Positions 7,652 through 13,510 of a stretch of DNA of 24,792 nt are shown one piece after another. The DNA lies in contig JBHIXX010000036.1 of assembly GCA_041984585.1 (NCBI GenBank), forward strand, positions 1 through 24,792, written 5' to 3'. The notes under the pieces were generated by a model that was not told the origin of the DNA, did no database searches, and was given only the letters and a program-made list of their open reading frames with translations. Each line of letters starts with the position of its first letter. Position 1 is the stretch's first letter. Position numbers and translations under genes: made by a program. The DNA comes from Pseudolysinimonas_A sp041984585. Lineage in GTDB: Bacteria; Actinomycetota; Actinomycetes; Actinomycetales; Microbacteriaceae.

Positions 7652-8263
7652 ATGGGTTACATCACCGTCGGTCAGGAGAACTCGACCCCCATCGAGCTCT
7701 ACTACGAGGACCACGGGACGGGTCAGCCCGTCGTGCTCATCCACGGCTACCCGCTCGACGGCAACCTGTTCGGCACCGACCGCGTCGCCAAGTTCGCGTT
7801 CCTCGCCTCGCTCGAGCCCGGCATGCTCGGGCAGGGGGTGCCGCGCGAACAGTTCGACGGGATCGAGGCCGCAGCCAAGGCCGACCGGTTCGCCTGGTTC
7901 ACCAAGTTCTACGAGGACTTCTACAACCTCGACGAGAACCTCGGCACCCGCATCAGCCAGGAGGCCGTCACCGCGAGCTGGAACACCGCCAGCGGCAGCG
8001 CCCCCGCGGCGTCGTGGGCCGTCGTCCCGACGTGGATCGAGGACTTCACCGCCGACGTGGCCGCGGTGCGCAGCAGCGGCAAGCCCGCGCTGATCGCCCA
8101 CGGCACCGCCGACAACATCCTGCCCATCGACGCGACCGGCCGGCCGTTCCACGACGCCTTCCCCGAGGCCCAGTACGTGGAGATCGAAGGCGCCCCGCAC
8201 GGGATGCTATGGACCCACGCCGACGAGGTGAACGCGGTCCTGCTCCCCTTCGTGCAGGCCTGA
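7652..8263 (+). CDS. Internally deleted alpha/beta hydrolase, chloroperoxidase-like, without nucleophile
   Basis: The 203-residue product aligns at both ends with non-haem chloroperoxidase / esterase-type alpha/beta hydrolases of usually about 275-280 residues. The N-terminus (YYEDHGTGQPVVLIHGYPLDG, to about residue 37) carries the oxyanion HG, and the C-terminal half keeps the acid HGTAD (Asp154) and the base GAPHG (His183). The block between HGYPLDG and the later GTDRVAKFAFLASLEP is missing: strands and helices that normally include the GFSMG nucleophile elbow, about 75 residues, and a few more after SLEP. The frame is intact, so the loss is in-frame. The ATG has a strong AAGGAGAAGGA ribosome site. 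As it stands it should not be a normal hydrolase; it may be a decaying gene or a repurposed protein. The family size is from memory. Confidence 0.8.
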   Translation: MGYITVGQENSTPIELYYEDHGTGQPVVLIHGYPLDGNLFGTDRVAKFAFLASLEPGMLGQGVPREQFDGIEAAAKADRFAWFTKFYEDFYNLDENLGTRISQEAVTASWNTASGSAPAASWAVVPTWIEDFTADVAAVRSSGKPALIAHGTADNILPIDATGRPFHDAFPEAQYVEIEGAPHGMLWTHADEVNAVLLPFVQA

Positions 8264-8292
8264 ACCGCGACCGCACCCCCCGGAACCCGCGC

Positions 8293-8326
8293 GGCGGGGC
8301 CCGACGATCCCCCGTCGGACCCCGCC
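8293..8326 (+). terminator. Hairpin after the hydrolase gene
   Basis: GGCGGGGCCCGACG (8293-8306) pairs with CGTCGGACCCCGCC (8313-8326) across ATCCCC, thirteen of fourteen pairs. It starts 29 bases after the stop. No T-run follows. Confidence 0.62.
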
Positions 8327-8356
8327 GTCTCCGTGCGCAGACGGGGTCGCACCGCC

Positions 8357-8374
8357 TAGCGTGGACCCAGGAGG
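8357..8374 (+). promoter_or_regulatory. Likely hxlR-type gene promoter -10 and ribosome site
   Basis: TAGCGT (8357-8362) fits an actinobacterial -10, and AGGAGG (8369-8374) stands eight bases before the ATG at 8383. The transcript would then begin almost at the ribosome site. No convincing -35 is seen. Confidence 0.45.
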
Positions 8375-8382
8375 CCACCACG

Positions 8383-8796
8383 ATGACCAGCACCCTCGAT
8401 GCTCAGCGCCGTGAATCGCCGATCCACATCGGCGAGGCGTGCGAGCGCAACGACGTCTACGCCGAACTGTGCCCGTGCCGCTCGATGCTCGACCTGCTCG
8501 CGAACAAGTGGTCCGCTCTCGCAATCGGCGTGCTCGAGAACGGCCCCACCCGGTTCGGCGACCTCAAGCGGGCGCTGCAGGGCGTCTCACCGAAGGTGCT
8601 CTCCGCCACGCTGAAGCGGCTCGAAGACGCCGGGCTGGTCGAGCGCGAGGTGTTCGCCGAGGTGCCGCTGCACGTCGAGTACTCGCTCACCGAGCTGGGG
8701 TTCTCGTCGGCCGAGCCGTTGCGCATGCTGCGCGACTGGGTGCACGACAACGTGCCCCGGCACGACGCGGATCGGCCCGCCGACCCCGCGCCCTGA
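8383..8796 (+). CDS. HxlR family winged-helix transcriptional regulator
   Basis: This 137-residue protein matches the HxlR family: the signature CPCRSMLDLLANKWSALAIGVL (residues 30-51, with Cys30 and Cys32), GPTRFGDLKRALQGVSPKVLSATLKRLEDAGLVERE as recognition helices, and the wing VPLHVEYSLTELG. HxlR regulators act as dimers, often sensing electrophiles or oxidants through a Cys near the N-terminus; Cys20, Cys30 and Cys32 are candidates here. The ATG is fixed by AGGAGG. It converges on the SDR gene. The three-gene minus-strand operon behind it is the natural target, and repeated GGTWACC elements stand before that operon, but the link is inference. Confidence 0.9.
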   Translation: MTSTLDAQRRESPIHIGEACERNDVYAELCPCRSMLDLLANKWSALAIGVLENGPTRFGDLKRALQGVSPKVLSATLKRLEDAGLVEREVFAEVPLHVEYSLTELGFSSAEPLRMLRDWVHDNVPRHDADRPADPAP

Positions 8797-8810
8797 TCCG
8801 GCGCGGGTGC

Positions 8811-8850
8811 GGGGCGCCGCCTCGGGTTCGACCCGCGGGCGGCGCCACCC
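8811..8850. terminator. Nested hairpin between convergent HxlR and SDR genes
   Basis: GGCGCCGCC (8813-8821) pairs with GGCGGCGCC (8838-8846). Inside it CGGGT (8823-8827) pairs with ACCCG (8831-8835) around a TTCG-type turn. This is a strong two-part hairpin placed 14 bases after the HxlR stop and just beyond the SDR stop, so it likely ends transcription in both directions. Confidence 0.65.
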
Positions 8851-8869
8851 CGGAGCGACCCGCCGCCGC

Positions 8870-9571
8870 TCAGGCCAGGCGGCCGCCGCCGTCGACGTGC
8901 AGCGTCGTGCCCGTCAGGAACGGGTTCTCGATCGCGAACATCGCCGCCGACGCGAGATCGGCGGTCGCGCCGACGCGGCGGGCCGGGTTGGCCGCGGCGA
9001 CGCCGGCGAAGAACCCGTCGCGCTCGGCGCCGAGTCCGTCCCAGGCGCCGGAATCGACGATCCCGGGGGAGACGCCGACCACCCGGATCGGGGCCAGCTC
9101 GACGGCGAGCGCGTCGACCAGCCCCTCGACCGCGCGGTTGCCGGTCGCCATCACGACGAGACCCGGCGACGGGCGTCGCGACGCGACCCCCGAGAACAGC
9201 ACCACGACGCCGTCCTCCGGCATCCGCGGGGCGAGGTGCTTCACCAGCAGGAGCGGGCCCACCACCTTCGCGTCGAGCGCGCGGTGCACGGCGGCCGGGT
9301 CGAGCCCAACCACCGGGCCGTTGGCGTGGTCCGCCGCCAGCGAGACCACGACGTCGACCGGACCGACCTCGGCGGCGAACTCCGCCACGGAGCTCTCCAT
9401 GGCGAGGTCGACGGCGGCAACGCGACCGCCGGGCGGCGGGGTCAGCCTGTCGACGCGGCGCCCCGCGACGATGACCTCGGCGCCCGCCTCGGCGGCGCGG
9501 GCCGCGATCGCCGCACCGATGCCGGAGGCACCGCCGACGATCGCGACCCGACGCCCATCGAGGGGACTCAC
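8870..9571 (-). CDS. Atypical short-chain dehydrogenase/reductase lacking the Tyr/Lys pair
   Basis: The 233-residue protein has the SDR Rossmann fold: the cofactor motif GGASGIG (residues 13-19), VDLAMESSV, and the C-terminal PIRVVGVSPG and GTTLHVDGGGRL. The catalytic Ser seems present (LFSG, Ser127), but where SDRs carry Tyr-x3-Lys the protein reads MATGN (Met141, Asn145) before RAVEGLVDALAVELAP. A group of SDR-like proteins with this replacement is known to exist; whether they reduce anything by another mechanism is not settled. Translation starts at GTG 9571, overlapping the stop of the PEBP gene (GTGA), so the two products are probably made together. The substrate is unknown. Confidence 0.85.
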   Translation of the reverse strand: MSPLDGRRVAIVGGASGIGAAIAARAAEAGAEVIVAGRRVDRLTPPPGGRVAAVDLAMESSVAEFAAEVGPVDVVVSLAADHANGPVVGLDPAAVHRALDAKVVGPLLLVKHLAPRMPEDGVVVLFSGVASRRPSPGLVVMATGNRAVEGLVDALAVELAPIRVVGVSPGIVDSGAWDGLGAERDGFFAGVAAANPARRVGATADLASAAMFAIENPFLTGTTLHVDGGGRLA

Positions 9572-10086
9572 CGGCTGCCGATCGCGGTGATCACCCCGCG
9601 GGCGACCACGTGCGGCAGCACGTTGAACGAGACGAACGCGGGCGTCGCCTCGGCGTCGAGGCCGAGCTCGGTGACCGACGCGATGTCGAGCGCCTGCACG
9701 GCGATCGCGTAGTGGTCGACCGCCCCCTCGGGCGGAGCGGACCCGACGTAGCCCGGCATCCGGGCGTCGTTCTTCACCGCCCAGGCGGCGCCCGGGAGCT
9801 CGGCGATTCCCGCCTCGAGCTCGGTGACATCGGCCGGGATGTCGACGACCATCCAGTGCCAGAAGCCGGACGGGGTCGGCGCCTCGGGGTCGTAGATCGA
9901 GACGACGAAGCTCTTCGCGGTCTCGGGCGCGCCCGACCAGGCGAGCTGCGGCGAGCGGTCCTCGCCGCCGGGCACGCCGAACGCGGCCGAGTACTGCGGC
10001 TGCGCGAACGGCCCGCCGTCGGCGAGGTCGGTGCTCGTTACGGTCAGGGCCGGGACGGAGGGCAGGTGGTCGTAGGGGGTGGACAT
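9568..10086 (-). CDS. YbhB/YbcL-type PEBP (Raf kinase inhibitor-like) protein
   Basis: This 172-residue cytoplasmic protein has the PEBP fold shared with bacterial YbhB/YbcL. Visible are SPQLAWSGAPETAKSFVVSI, the ligand-pocket motif YDPEAPTPSGFWHWMVVDIP (about 64-83), and the second conserved stretch GSAPPEGAVDHYAIAVQALD. No signal peptide is visible. Bacterial members bind small anions or phospho-compounds, and their cell role is poorly known. The ATG follows GAGGAG. The gene is the middle member of a minus-strand operon with an MDR oxidoreductase upstream and an SDR overlapped downstream, which suggests a shared stress or small-molecule response. Confidence 0.92.
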   Translation of the reverse strand: MSTPYDHLPSVPALTVTSTDLADGGPFAQPQYSAAFGVPGGEDRSPQLAWSGAPETAKSFVVSIYDPEAPTPSGFWHWMVVDIPADVTELEAGIAELPGAAWAVKNDARMPGYVGSAPPEGAVDHYAIAVQALDIASVTELGLDAEATPAFVSFNVLPHVVARGVITAIGSR

Positions 10087-10177
10087 GGGAACTCCTCGTG
10101 ATGTGGATGTGGATGGGATGGGGTGGAGATGACGGGCGGGGTGCGCGCAGGCGGCCGGGCCGGGGCGTCGCGCGCGG
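10087..10177 (-). other. Intra-operon gap with G-poor leader before the PEBP gene
   Basis: On the minus strand the last 40 bases before the PEBP ribosome site consist mainly of CAT/CCA repeats with CCACCCCATCC (complement of 10116-10126), the same 11-mer found twice before the DUF4386 gene. No terminator hairpin is obvious, so the operon is probably read through. Confidence 0.4.
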
Positions 10178-11200
10178 TCAGGACTCGGCGACGACGACCT
10201 TGCCGATCGCCCGGCCGGACTTGACGATGCGGTGCGCCTCGCGCAGCCGCTCCGCGTCGATCGGCGCGAGCCGGGTGGTGGCGGTCGTGCGGATGCGGCC
10301 CTCGTCGACCAGCTCGGCGACCGCGCTGAGGATGCGGTGCTGCTCGATCAGGTCGGCCGTCCCGTGCAGCGACCGCGCGAACATGAACTCCCAGTGCCAG
10401 GAGAGCGCCTTGCCCTTCAGGCTCACCACGTCGAGGTGGTGCGGGTCGTCGATCGCCACGATCTGCCCGAACGGCTTCGCGATGCGCACGTAGGCGGCGA
10501 CCGCGCCGGGCCGGGCCGACGCCGCCGTGAAGATCCAGTCGACGCCGGCGGGCTCGGCGGCCAGCACGTTCGCGGCCAGGTCGCCGGAGTGGTCGACCAC
10601 CGCGTCCGCACCCAGATCGGTCACCCAGCGGCGCGACTCCTCCCGCGACGCGGTGGCGACGACCTTCACGCCCGGCAGCAGCGTCTTCACCAGCTGGATC
10701 ATGATCGACCCCACGCCGCCCGCGGCACCGACGATGAGCAGCGTCCCCGAACTGGTCGCGGTGAGGTGCAGCTTGTCGAACAGCGACTCCCACGCGGTGA
10801 GCGTGGTCAGCGGAAGGGCGGCGGCGTCCGCGAAGTCGAGCGAGGCCGGCTTGCGGCCGACGATGCGCTCGTCGACCGCCTGCAGCTCCGCGTTGGAGCC
10901 GGGGCGATCGAGCGCTCCGGCGTAGTAGACGTTGTCACCCGGCTCGAACAGGGTGACCGCCGACCCGACCCGCTCGACGACGCCCGCGGCGTCGTAGCCG
11001 AGCACGCGCAGACCCGAGGTCTTCGCGCCGGCGCGGCGCTTCACGTCGACGGGGTTCACGCTCACGGCGTGCACCCGCACGAGCAGGTCGTGGGGACCGA
11101 CCCGCGGCGTCGGCACGCGCGAATCGATCAAGGCGGCGGGGTCGTCGACCGGGAGGTTCGCCTCGTACCCCACGGCCCGGATGTCGGTGCTCTCGCTCAT
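10178..11200 (-). CDS. Zinc-binding-type alcohol dehydrogenase family (MDR) oxidoreductase
   Basis: The 340-residue protein is an MDR enzyme: GroES-like half with VRVHAVSVNPVDVKRRAG and LGYDAAGVVERVG, then a Rossmann half with GAAGGVGS (158-165) and SLKGKALSWHWEFMFARS, a stretch typical of the TIGR02817-like zinc-binding alcohol dehydrogenase family. These use NADPH on quinones or enones. It is the first gene of the operon with the PEBP and SDR genes, with a 91-base gap before the next start. The ATG at 11200 has only a weak ribosome site; GATGCT ends six bases upstream and might be a leaderless -10. Palindromic GGTWACC elements lie 25-65 bases upstream. Confidence 0.9.
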   Translation of the reverse strand: MSESTDIRAVGYEANLPVDDPAALIDSRVPTPRVGPHDLLVRVHAVSVNPVDVKRRAGAKTSGLRVLGYDAAGVVERVGSAVTLFEPGDNVYYAGALDRPGSNAELQAVDERIVGRKPASLDFADAAALPLTTLTAWESLFDKLHLTATSSGTLLIVGAAGGVGSIMIQLVKTLLPGVKVVATASREESRRWVTDLGADAVVDHSGDLAANVLAAEPAGVDWIFTAASARPGAVAAYVRIAKPFGQIVAIDDPHHLDVVSLKGKALSWHWEFMFARSLHGTADLIEQHRILSAVAELVDEGRIRTTATTRLAPIDAERLREAHRIVKSGRAIGKVVVAES

Positions 11201-11225
11201 GCAGCGAGCATCGCCCCGACCCGGT

Positions 11226-11263
11226 GGTTACCCGCAAGAGCGCCTGCTTACCCCGCGGTAACC
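11226..11263. promoter_or_regulatory. GGTTACC/GGTAACC inverted elements before the MDR-PEBP-SDR operon
   Basis: GGTTACC (11226-11232) and GGTAACC (11257-11263) are inverted copies 31 bp apart. A third half-site makes TTACCCCGCGGTAA (11248-11261), a palindrome with 5-bp arms and a 4-base centre. They lie 26-63 bases before the first gene, which is where an operator is expected. The HxlR protein encoded at the other end of the operon is the best candidate to bind. Confidence 0.5.
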
Positions 11264-11327
11264 GGCGTCCCCGGGGTCATCCGCGCCAGCGGACGGCCGC
11301 GAACGGGCGTCGACCCCGGAAACGCCA

Positions 11328-11353
11328 GAAGCCCCTGGCGAACCAGGGGCTTC
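11328..11353 (-). terminator. Hairpin directly behind tRNA-Ser
   Basis: GAAGCCCCTGG (11328-11338) and CCAGGGGCTTC (11343-11353) form a perfect 11-bp stem with a four-base loop, starting three bases after the tRNA CCA end on the minus strand. It is the likely terminator of the tRNA transcript, although no T-run follows. Confidence 0.75.
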
Positions 11354-11356
11354 ACG

Positions 11357-11447
11357 TGGCGGTACCGGTGGGATTTGAACCCACGGTGGAGGGTTACTCC
11401 ACACGACTTTTCGAGAGTCGCACCTTCGGCCGCTCGGACACGGTACC
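11357..11447 (-). tRNA. tRNA-Ser (anticodon CGA)
   Basis: The minus strand folds as a class II tRNA. The acceptor arms are GGTACCG (5' end at 11447) and CGGTACC (11361-11367), followed by discriminator G (11360) and an encoded CCA (11357-11359). The anticodon stem CGACT/AGTCG encloses loop CTCGAAA with anticodon CGA (11411-11413), which reads UCG. A long variable arm with GTGGAG/CTCCAC is as expected for serine. The T arm contains GGTTCAAATCC. The gene is complete, with a hairpin behind it and a -10-like TACACT seven bases ahead. Confidence 0.97.
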
Positions 11448-11454
11448 GGGAGCG

Positions 11455-11460
11455 AGTGTA
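11455..11460 (-). promoter_or_regulatory. tRNA-Ser promoter -10
   Basis: TACACT on the minus strand ends seven bases before the mature tRNA 5' end, so the primary transcript would have almost no leader. No clear -35 is seen. Confidence 0.5.
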
Positions 11461-11556
11461 GTACAGCCGATCCGGGTCGACCGCCGGGAATGCGCTCACA
11501 GGATGCTCATAGCGGCCGCCAGCATCCGGCCAAGTGCGCCTGACGACGGTGGAGCC

Positions 11557-12012
11557 ATGGAAGAGACCCAGAAGCCCGGAGACGCCGCCGACGCGGCCTC
11601 CGGCGAGAACGACCAGCACGCTGCCCCGGTCGCCGGCGACGCCGCCGCGGACCAGGGCCGCGCGGCCGACACGGCCGTGACGCCGGAGACGGCAGCCGCC
11701 TCCACCGCGGAGGCCCCCACGCGCCGGCCGCGCGGATGGCTCCTGCCCGTCGGCGTCGCCGCCGTCGCGGCCGGATCGCTCGTCCTCGGCGGCGTCGGCG
11801 GATTCGCCATCGCCGCCGCGGTCGACGACGACGGCCGCCCCGGGCAGGTGGCCCCGATGGGCGGACAGGCTCCCGGTGACGGGCGGCCCGGCGCGGATCG
11901 CCCCGGTGCGGGACAGCCCGGCCCGGGGGCGGATGACTCGGACTCCGACGATTCGGGTGAATCGGAGTCCGACGGCGGCTCGAACGGATCTCAGGACGGA
12001 TCCTCGAGCTGA
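11557..12012 (+). CDS. Single-pass membrane protein with acidic Asp/Ser/Gly-rich tail, function unknown
   Basis: I do not recognise a family. The 151-residue protein has an Ala/Asp/Glu-rich N-terminal arm (1-55), one membrane helix after RRPRG (about 61-88: WLLPVGVAAVAAGSLVLGGVGGFAIAAAV), and a low-complexity C-terminal tail rich in Gly/Pro/Asp (90-125), then Asp/Ser/Glu (126-151). The positive-inside rule puts the N-terminus in the cytoplasm and the acidic tail outside. The ATG at 11557 is preceded by GGTGGAG; an earlier in-frame ATG at 11503 has poorer support and would add sequence unlike the rest. A strong hairpin follows, so it is probably transcribed alone. Confidence 0.7.
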   Translation: MEETQKPGDAADAASGENDQHAAPVAGDAAADQGRAADTAVTPETAAASTAEAPTRRPRGWLLPVGVAAVAAGSLVLGGVGGFAIAAAVDDDGRPGQVAPMGGQAPGDGRPGADRPGAGQPGPGADDSDSDDSGESESDGGSNGSQDGSSS

Positions 12013-12017
12013 TGCCC

Positions 12018-12063
12018 GGATGACGGGGTCCCGCGGCGTCCTCCCCGCCGGACCCCGTCATCC
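12018..12063 (+). terminator. Strong hairpin with perfect 14-bp arms
   Basis: GGATGACGGGGTCC (12018-12031) and GGACCCCGTCATCC (12050-12063) are perfect complements, with an inner GCGG/CCGC pair in the 18-base loop. It starts five bases after the stop of the small membrane protein gene. CTTCGG follows, not a T-run. Confidence 0.78.
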
Positions 12064-12148
12064 CTTCGGCACCGCCCCTCCCCCGGGCGGTGCCGCGCGC
12101 GTCGTCCCACGGCGCCGCGCGTCGTCGGGCGCCGTCGGCGGCGCCGCC

Positions 12149-12160
12149 TAGCCTCGGCAC
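12149..12160 (+). promoter_or_regulatory. Leaderless radA promoter -10
   Basis: TAGCCT (12149-12154) ends six bases before the radA ATG, and no ribosome site is present, so transcription should start at or next to the A of the ATG. Confidence 0.6.
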
Positions 12161-13510
12161 ATGGCCCGCTCCGCCGCCCCCGGCTTCGTCTGCACCGAGT
12201 GCGGCTGGTCGACCGTCAAGTGGGTCGGCCGCTGCGGCGAGTGCCAGACCTGGGACACCCTCGTCGAGAAGGGCGCGCCGCGCACCGCCGTCGCCGCGGC
12301 TCCCGTCCCCGCGGGCCGCGCAGCCGTGCCGATCACCGCGGTCGCCGCGGGAACGGGCGGGCACCGCCCCACCGGCATCGCGGAGTTCGACCGCGTGCTC
12401 GGGGGCGGCCTGGTGCCGGGTGCGGCGATCCTGCTCTCCGGCGAACCGGGGGTCGGCAAGTCGACCCTGCTGCTCGAGGTCGCGGCTCGGGCGGCGGCCT
12501 CCGGCATCCGGGTGCTCTACGTCAGCGCCGAGGAGTCGGCGAGTCAGGTGCGACTGCGCGCCGAGCGCACGAGCGCGCTGAGCGACGAGCTGTTCCTCGC
12601 CGCCGAGACCGACCTGGCGACCATCCTCGGCCACGTCGACGACGTGCGGCCGGGCCTGCTGATCGTCGACTCGGTGCAGACGGTGTCGTCGGCGCTCACC
12701 GACGGCGCCCCCGGGCAGCCGGCGCAGGTGCGCGAGGTGGCCGGCACCCTCATCCGCGTCGCGAAGGAGCGGTCGCTGCCGCTGCTGCTCGTGGGACACG
12801 TCACGAAGGACGGCACGATCGCCGGCCCGCGCCTGCTCGAGCACCTGGTCGACGTCGTCTGCGGCTTCGACGGCGATCGGCAGACCGCGCTGCGCTTCGT
12901 GCGCGCCCTCAAGAACCGCTTCGGTCCGACGGATGAGGTGGGCTGCTTCGAGATGGCCGGCGACGGGATCGCCGAGGTGCCCGACCCGAGCGGGCTGTTC
13001 CTCTCCCGCGGCGGTCCCGCGGTGAGCGGCACGTGCGTGACCGTCGCGATGGAGGGACGCCGCGCGCTCCCCGTCGAGGTGCAGGCGCTGCTCGTCGGAA
13101 CGTCCGCGCCGCAGCCGCGTCGCGTCGTGAGCGGCGTCGACTCGGCGCGGGTGGCGATGATCCTCGCGGTGCTCGAACGGCGCTGCCGCATCAAGCTGTC
13201 GAGCGCCGACGTCTACGTGTCGACGGTCGGCGGCATCCGTCTCACCGAACCGGGCGCCGACCTCGCGATCGCCCTCGCCGTGGCGAGTGCGGCCCGCGAC
13301 GTGGCGCTGCCCCGCACCCTCGCGGCGGTCGGCGAGATCTCGCTGGCGGGAGAGATCCGGCCGGTCCCGTCGGCGGAGCGGCGCGCGACCGAGGCGGCGC
13401 GCCTGGGCTACTCGACCCTCGTCGACGGCGGCTCCGGGTCGGTGGCCGCAGCGATCGCGCGCGCACTGGCCTCGTCGCCGGACGAGCGGGTCGAGGTCCC
13501 CGCGTTCTGA
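12161..13510 (+). CDS. radA: DNA repair protein RadA
   Basis: All RadA (Sms) domains are seen in this 449-residue protein. There is a C4 zinc finger (Cys11, Cys14, Cys25, Cys28), a RecA-like ATPase with Walker A GEPGVGKST (94-102) and Walker B LLIVDS (166-171), the RadA-specific KNRFG motif (251-255) and a C-terminal Lon-like domain with VYVSTVGGIRLTEPGADLA. RadA is a branched-DNA helicase that helps RecA strand exchange in recombination repair. The length is the usual one for the family. The ATG seems to be read from a leaderless transcript. The last 103 bases overlap the convergent membrane protein gene. Confidence 0.98.
   Translation: MARSAAPGFVCTECGWSTVKWVGRCGECQTWDTLVEKGAPRTAVAAAPVPAGRAAVPITAVAAGTGGHRPTGIAEFDRVLGGGLVPGAAILLSGEPGVGKSTLLLEVAARAAASGIRVLYVSAEESASQVRLRAERTSALSDELFLAAETDLATILGHVDDVRPGLLIVDSVQTVSSALTDGAPGQPAQVREVAGTLIRVAKERSLPLLLVGHVTKDGTIAGPRLLEHLVDVVCGFDGDRQTALRFVRALKNRFGPTDEVGCFEMAGDGIAEVPDPSGLFLSRGGPAVSGTCVTVAMEGRRALPVEVQALLVGTSAPQPRRVVSGVDSARVAMILAVLERRCRIKLSSADVYVSTVGGIRLTEPGADLAIALAVASAARDVALPRTLAAVGEISLAGEIRPVPSAERRATEAARLGYSTLVDGGSGSVAAAIARALASSPDERVEVPAF

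Noticed and set aside
11357..11447. tRNA-Ser as an occupied attachment site of an integrated element
   Set aside because: No integrase, no repeated tRNA 3' end and no composition shift on either side; it is an ordinary tRNA.
11938..11972. Perfect 11-bp inverted repeat (TCGGACTCCGA / TCGGAGTCCGA)
   Set aside because: It lies within the Asp/Ser codon run of the small membrane protein gene and is explained by repeated GAC, TCG and TCC codons.
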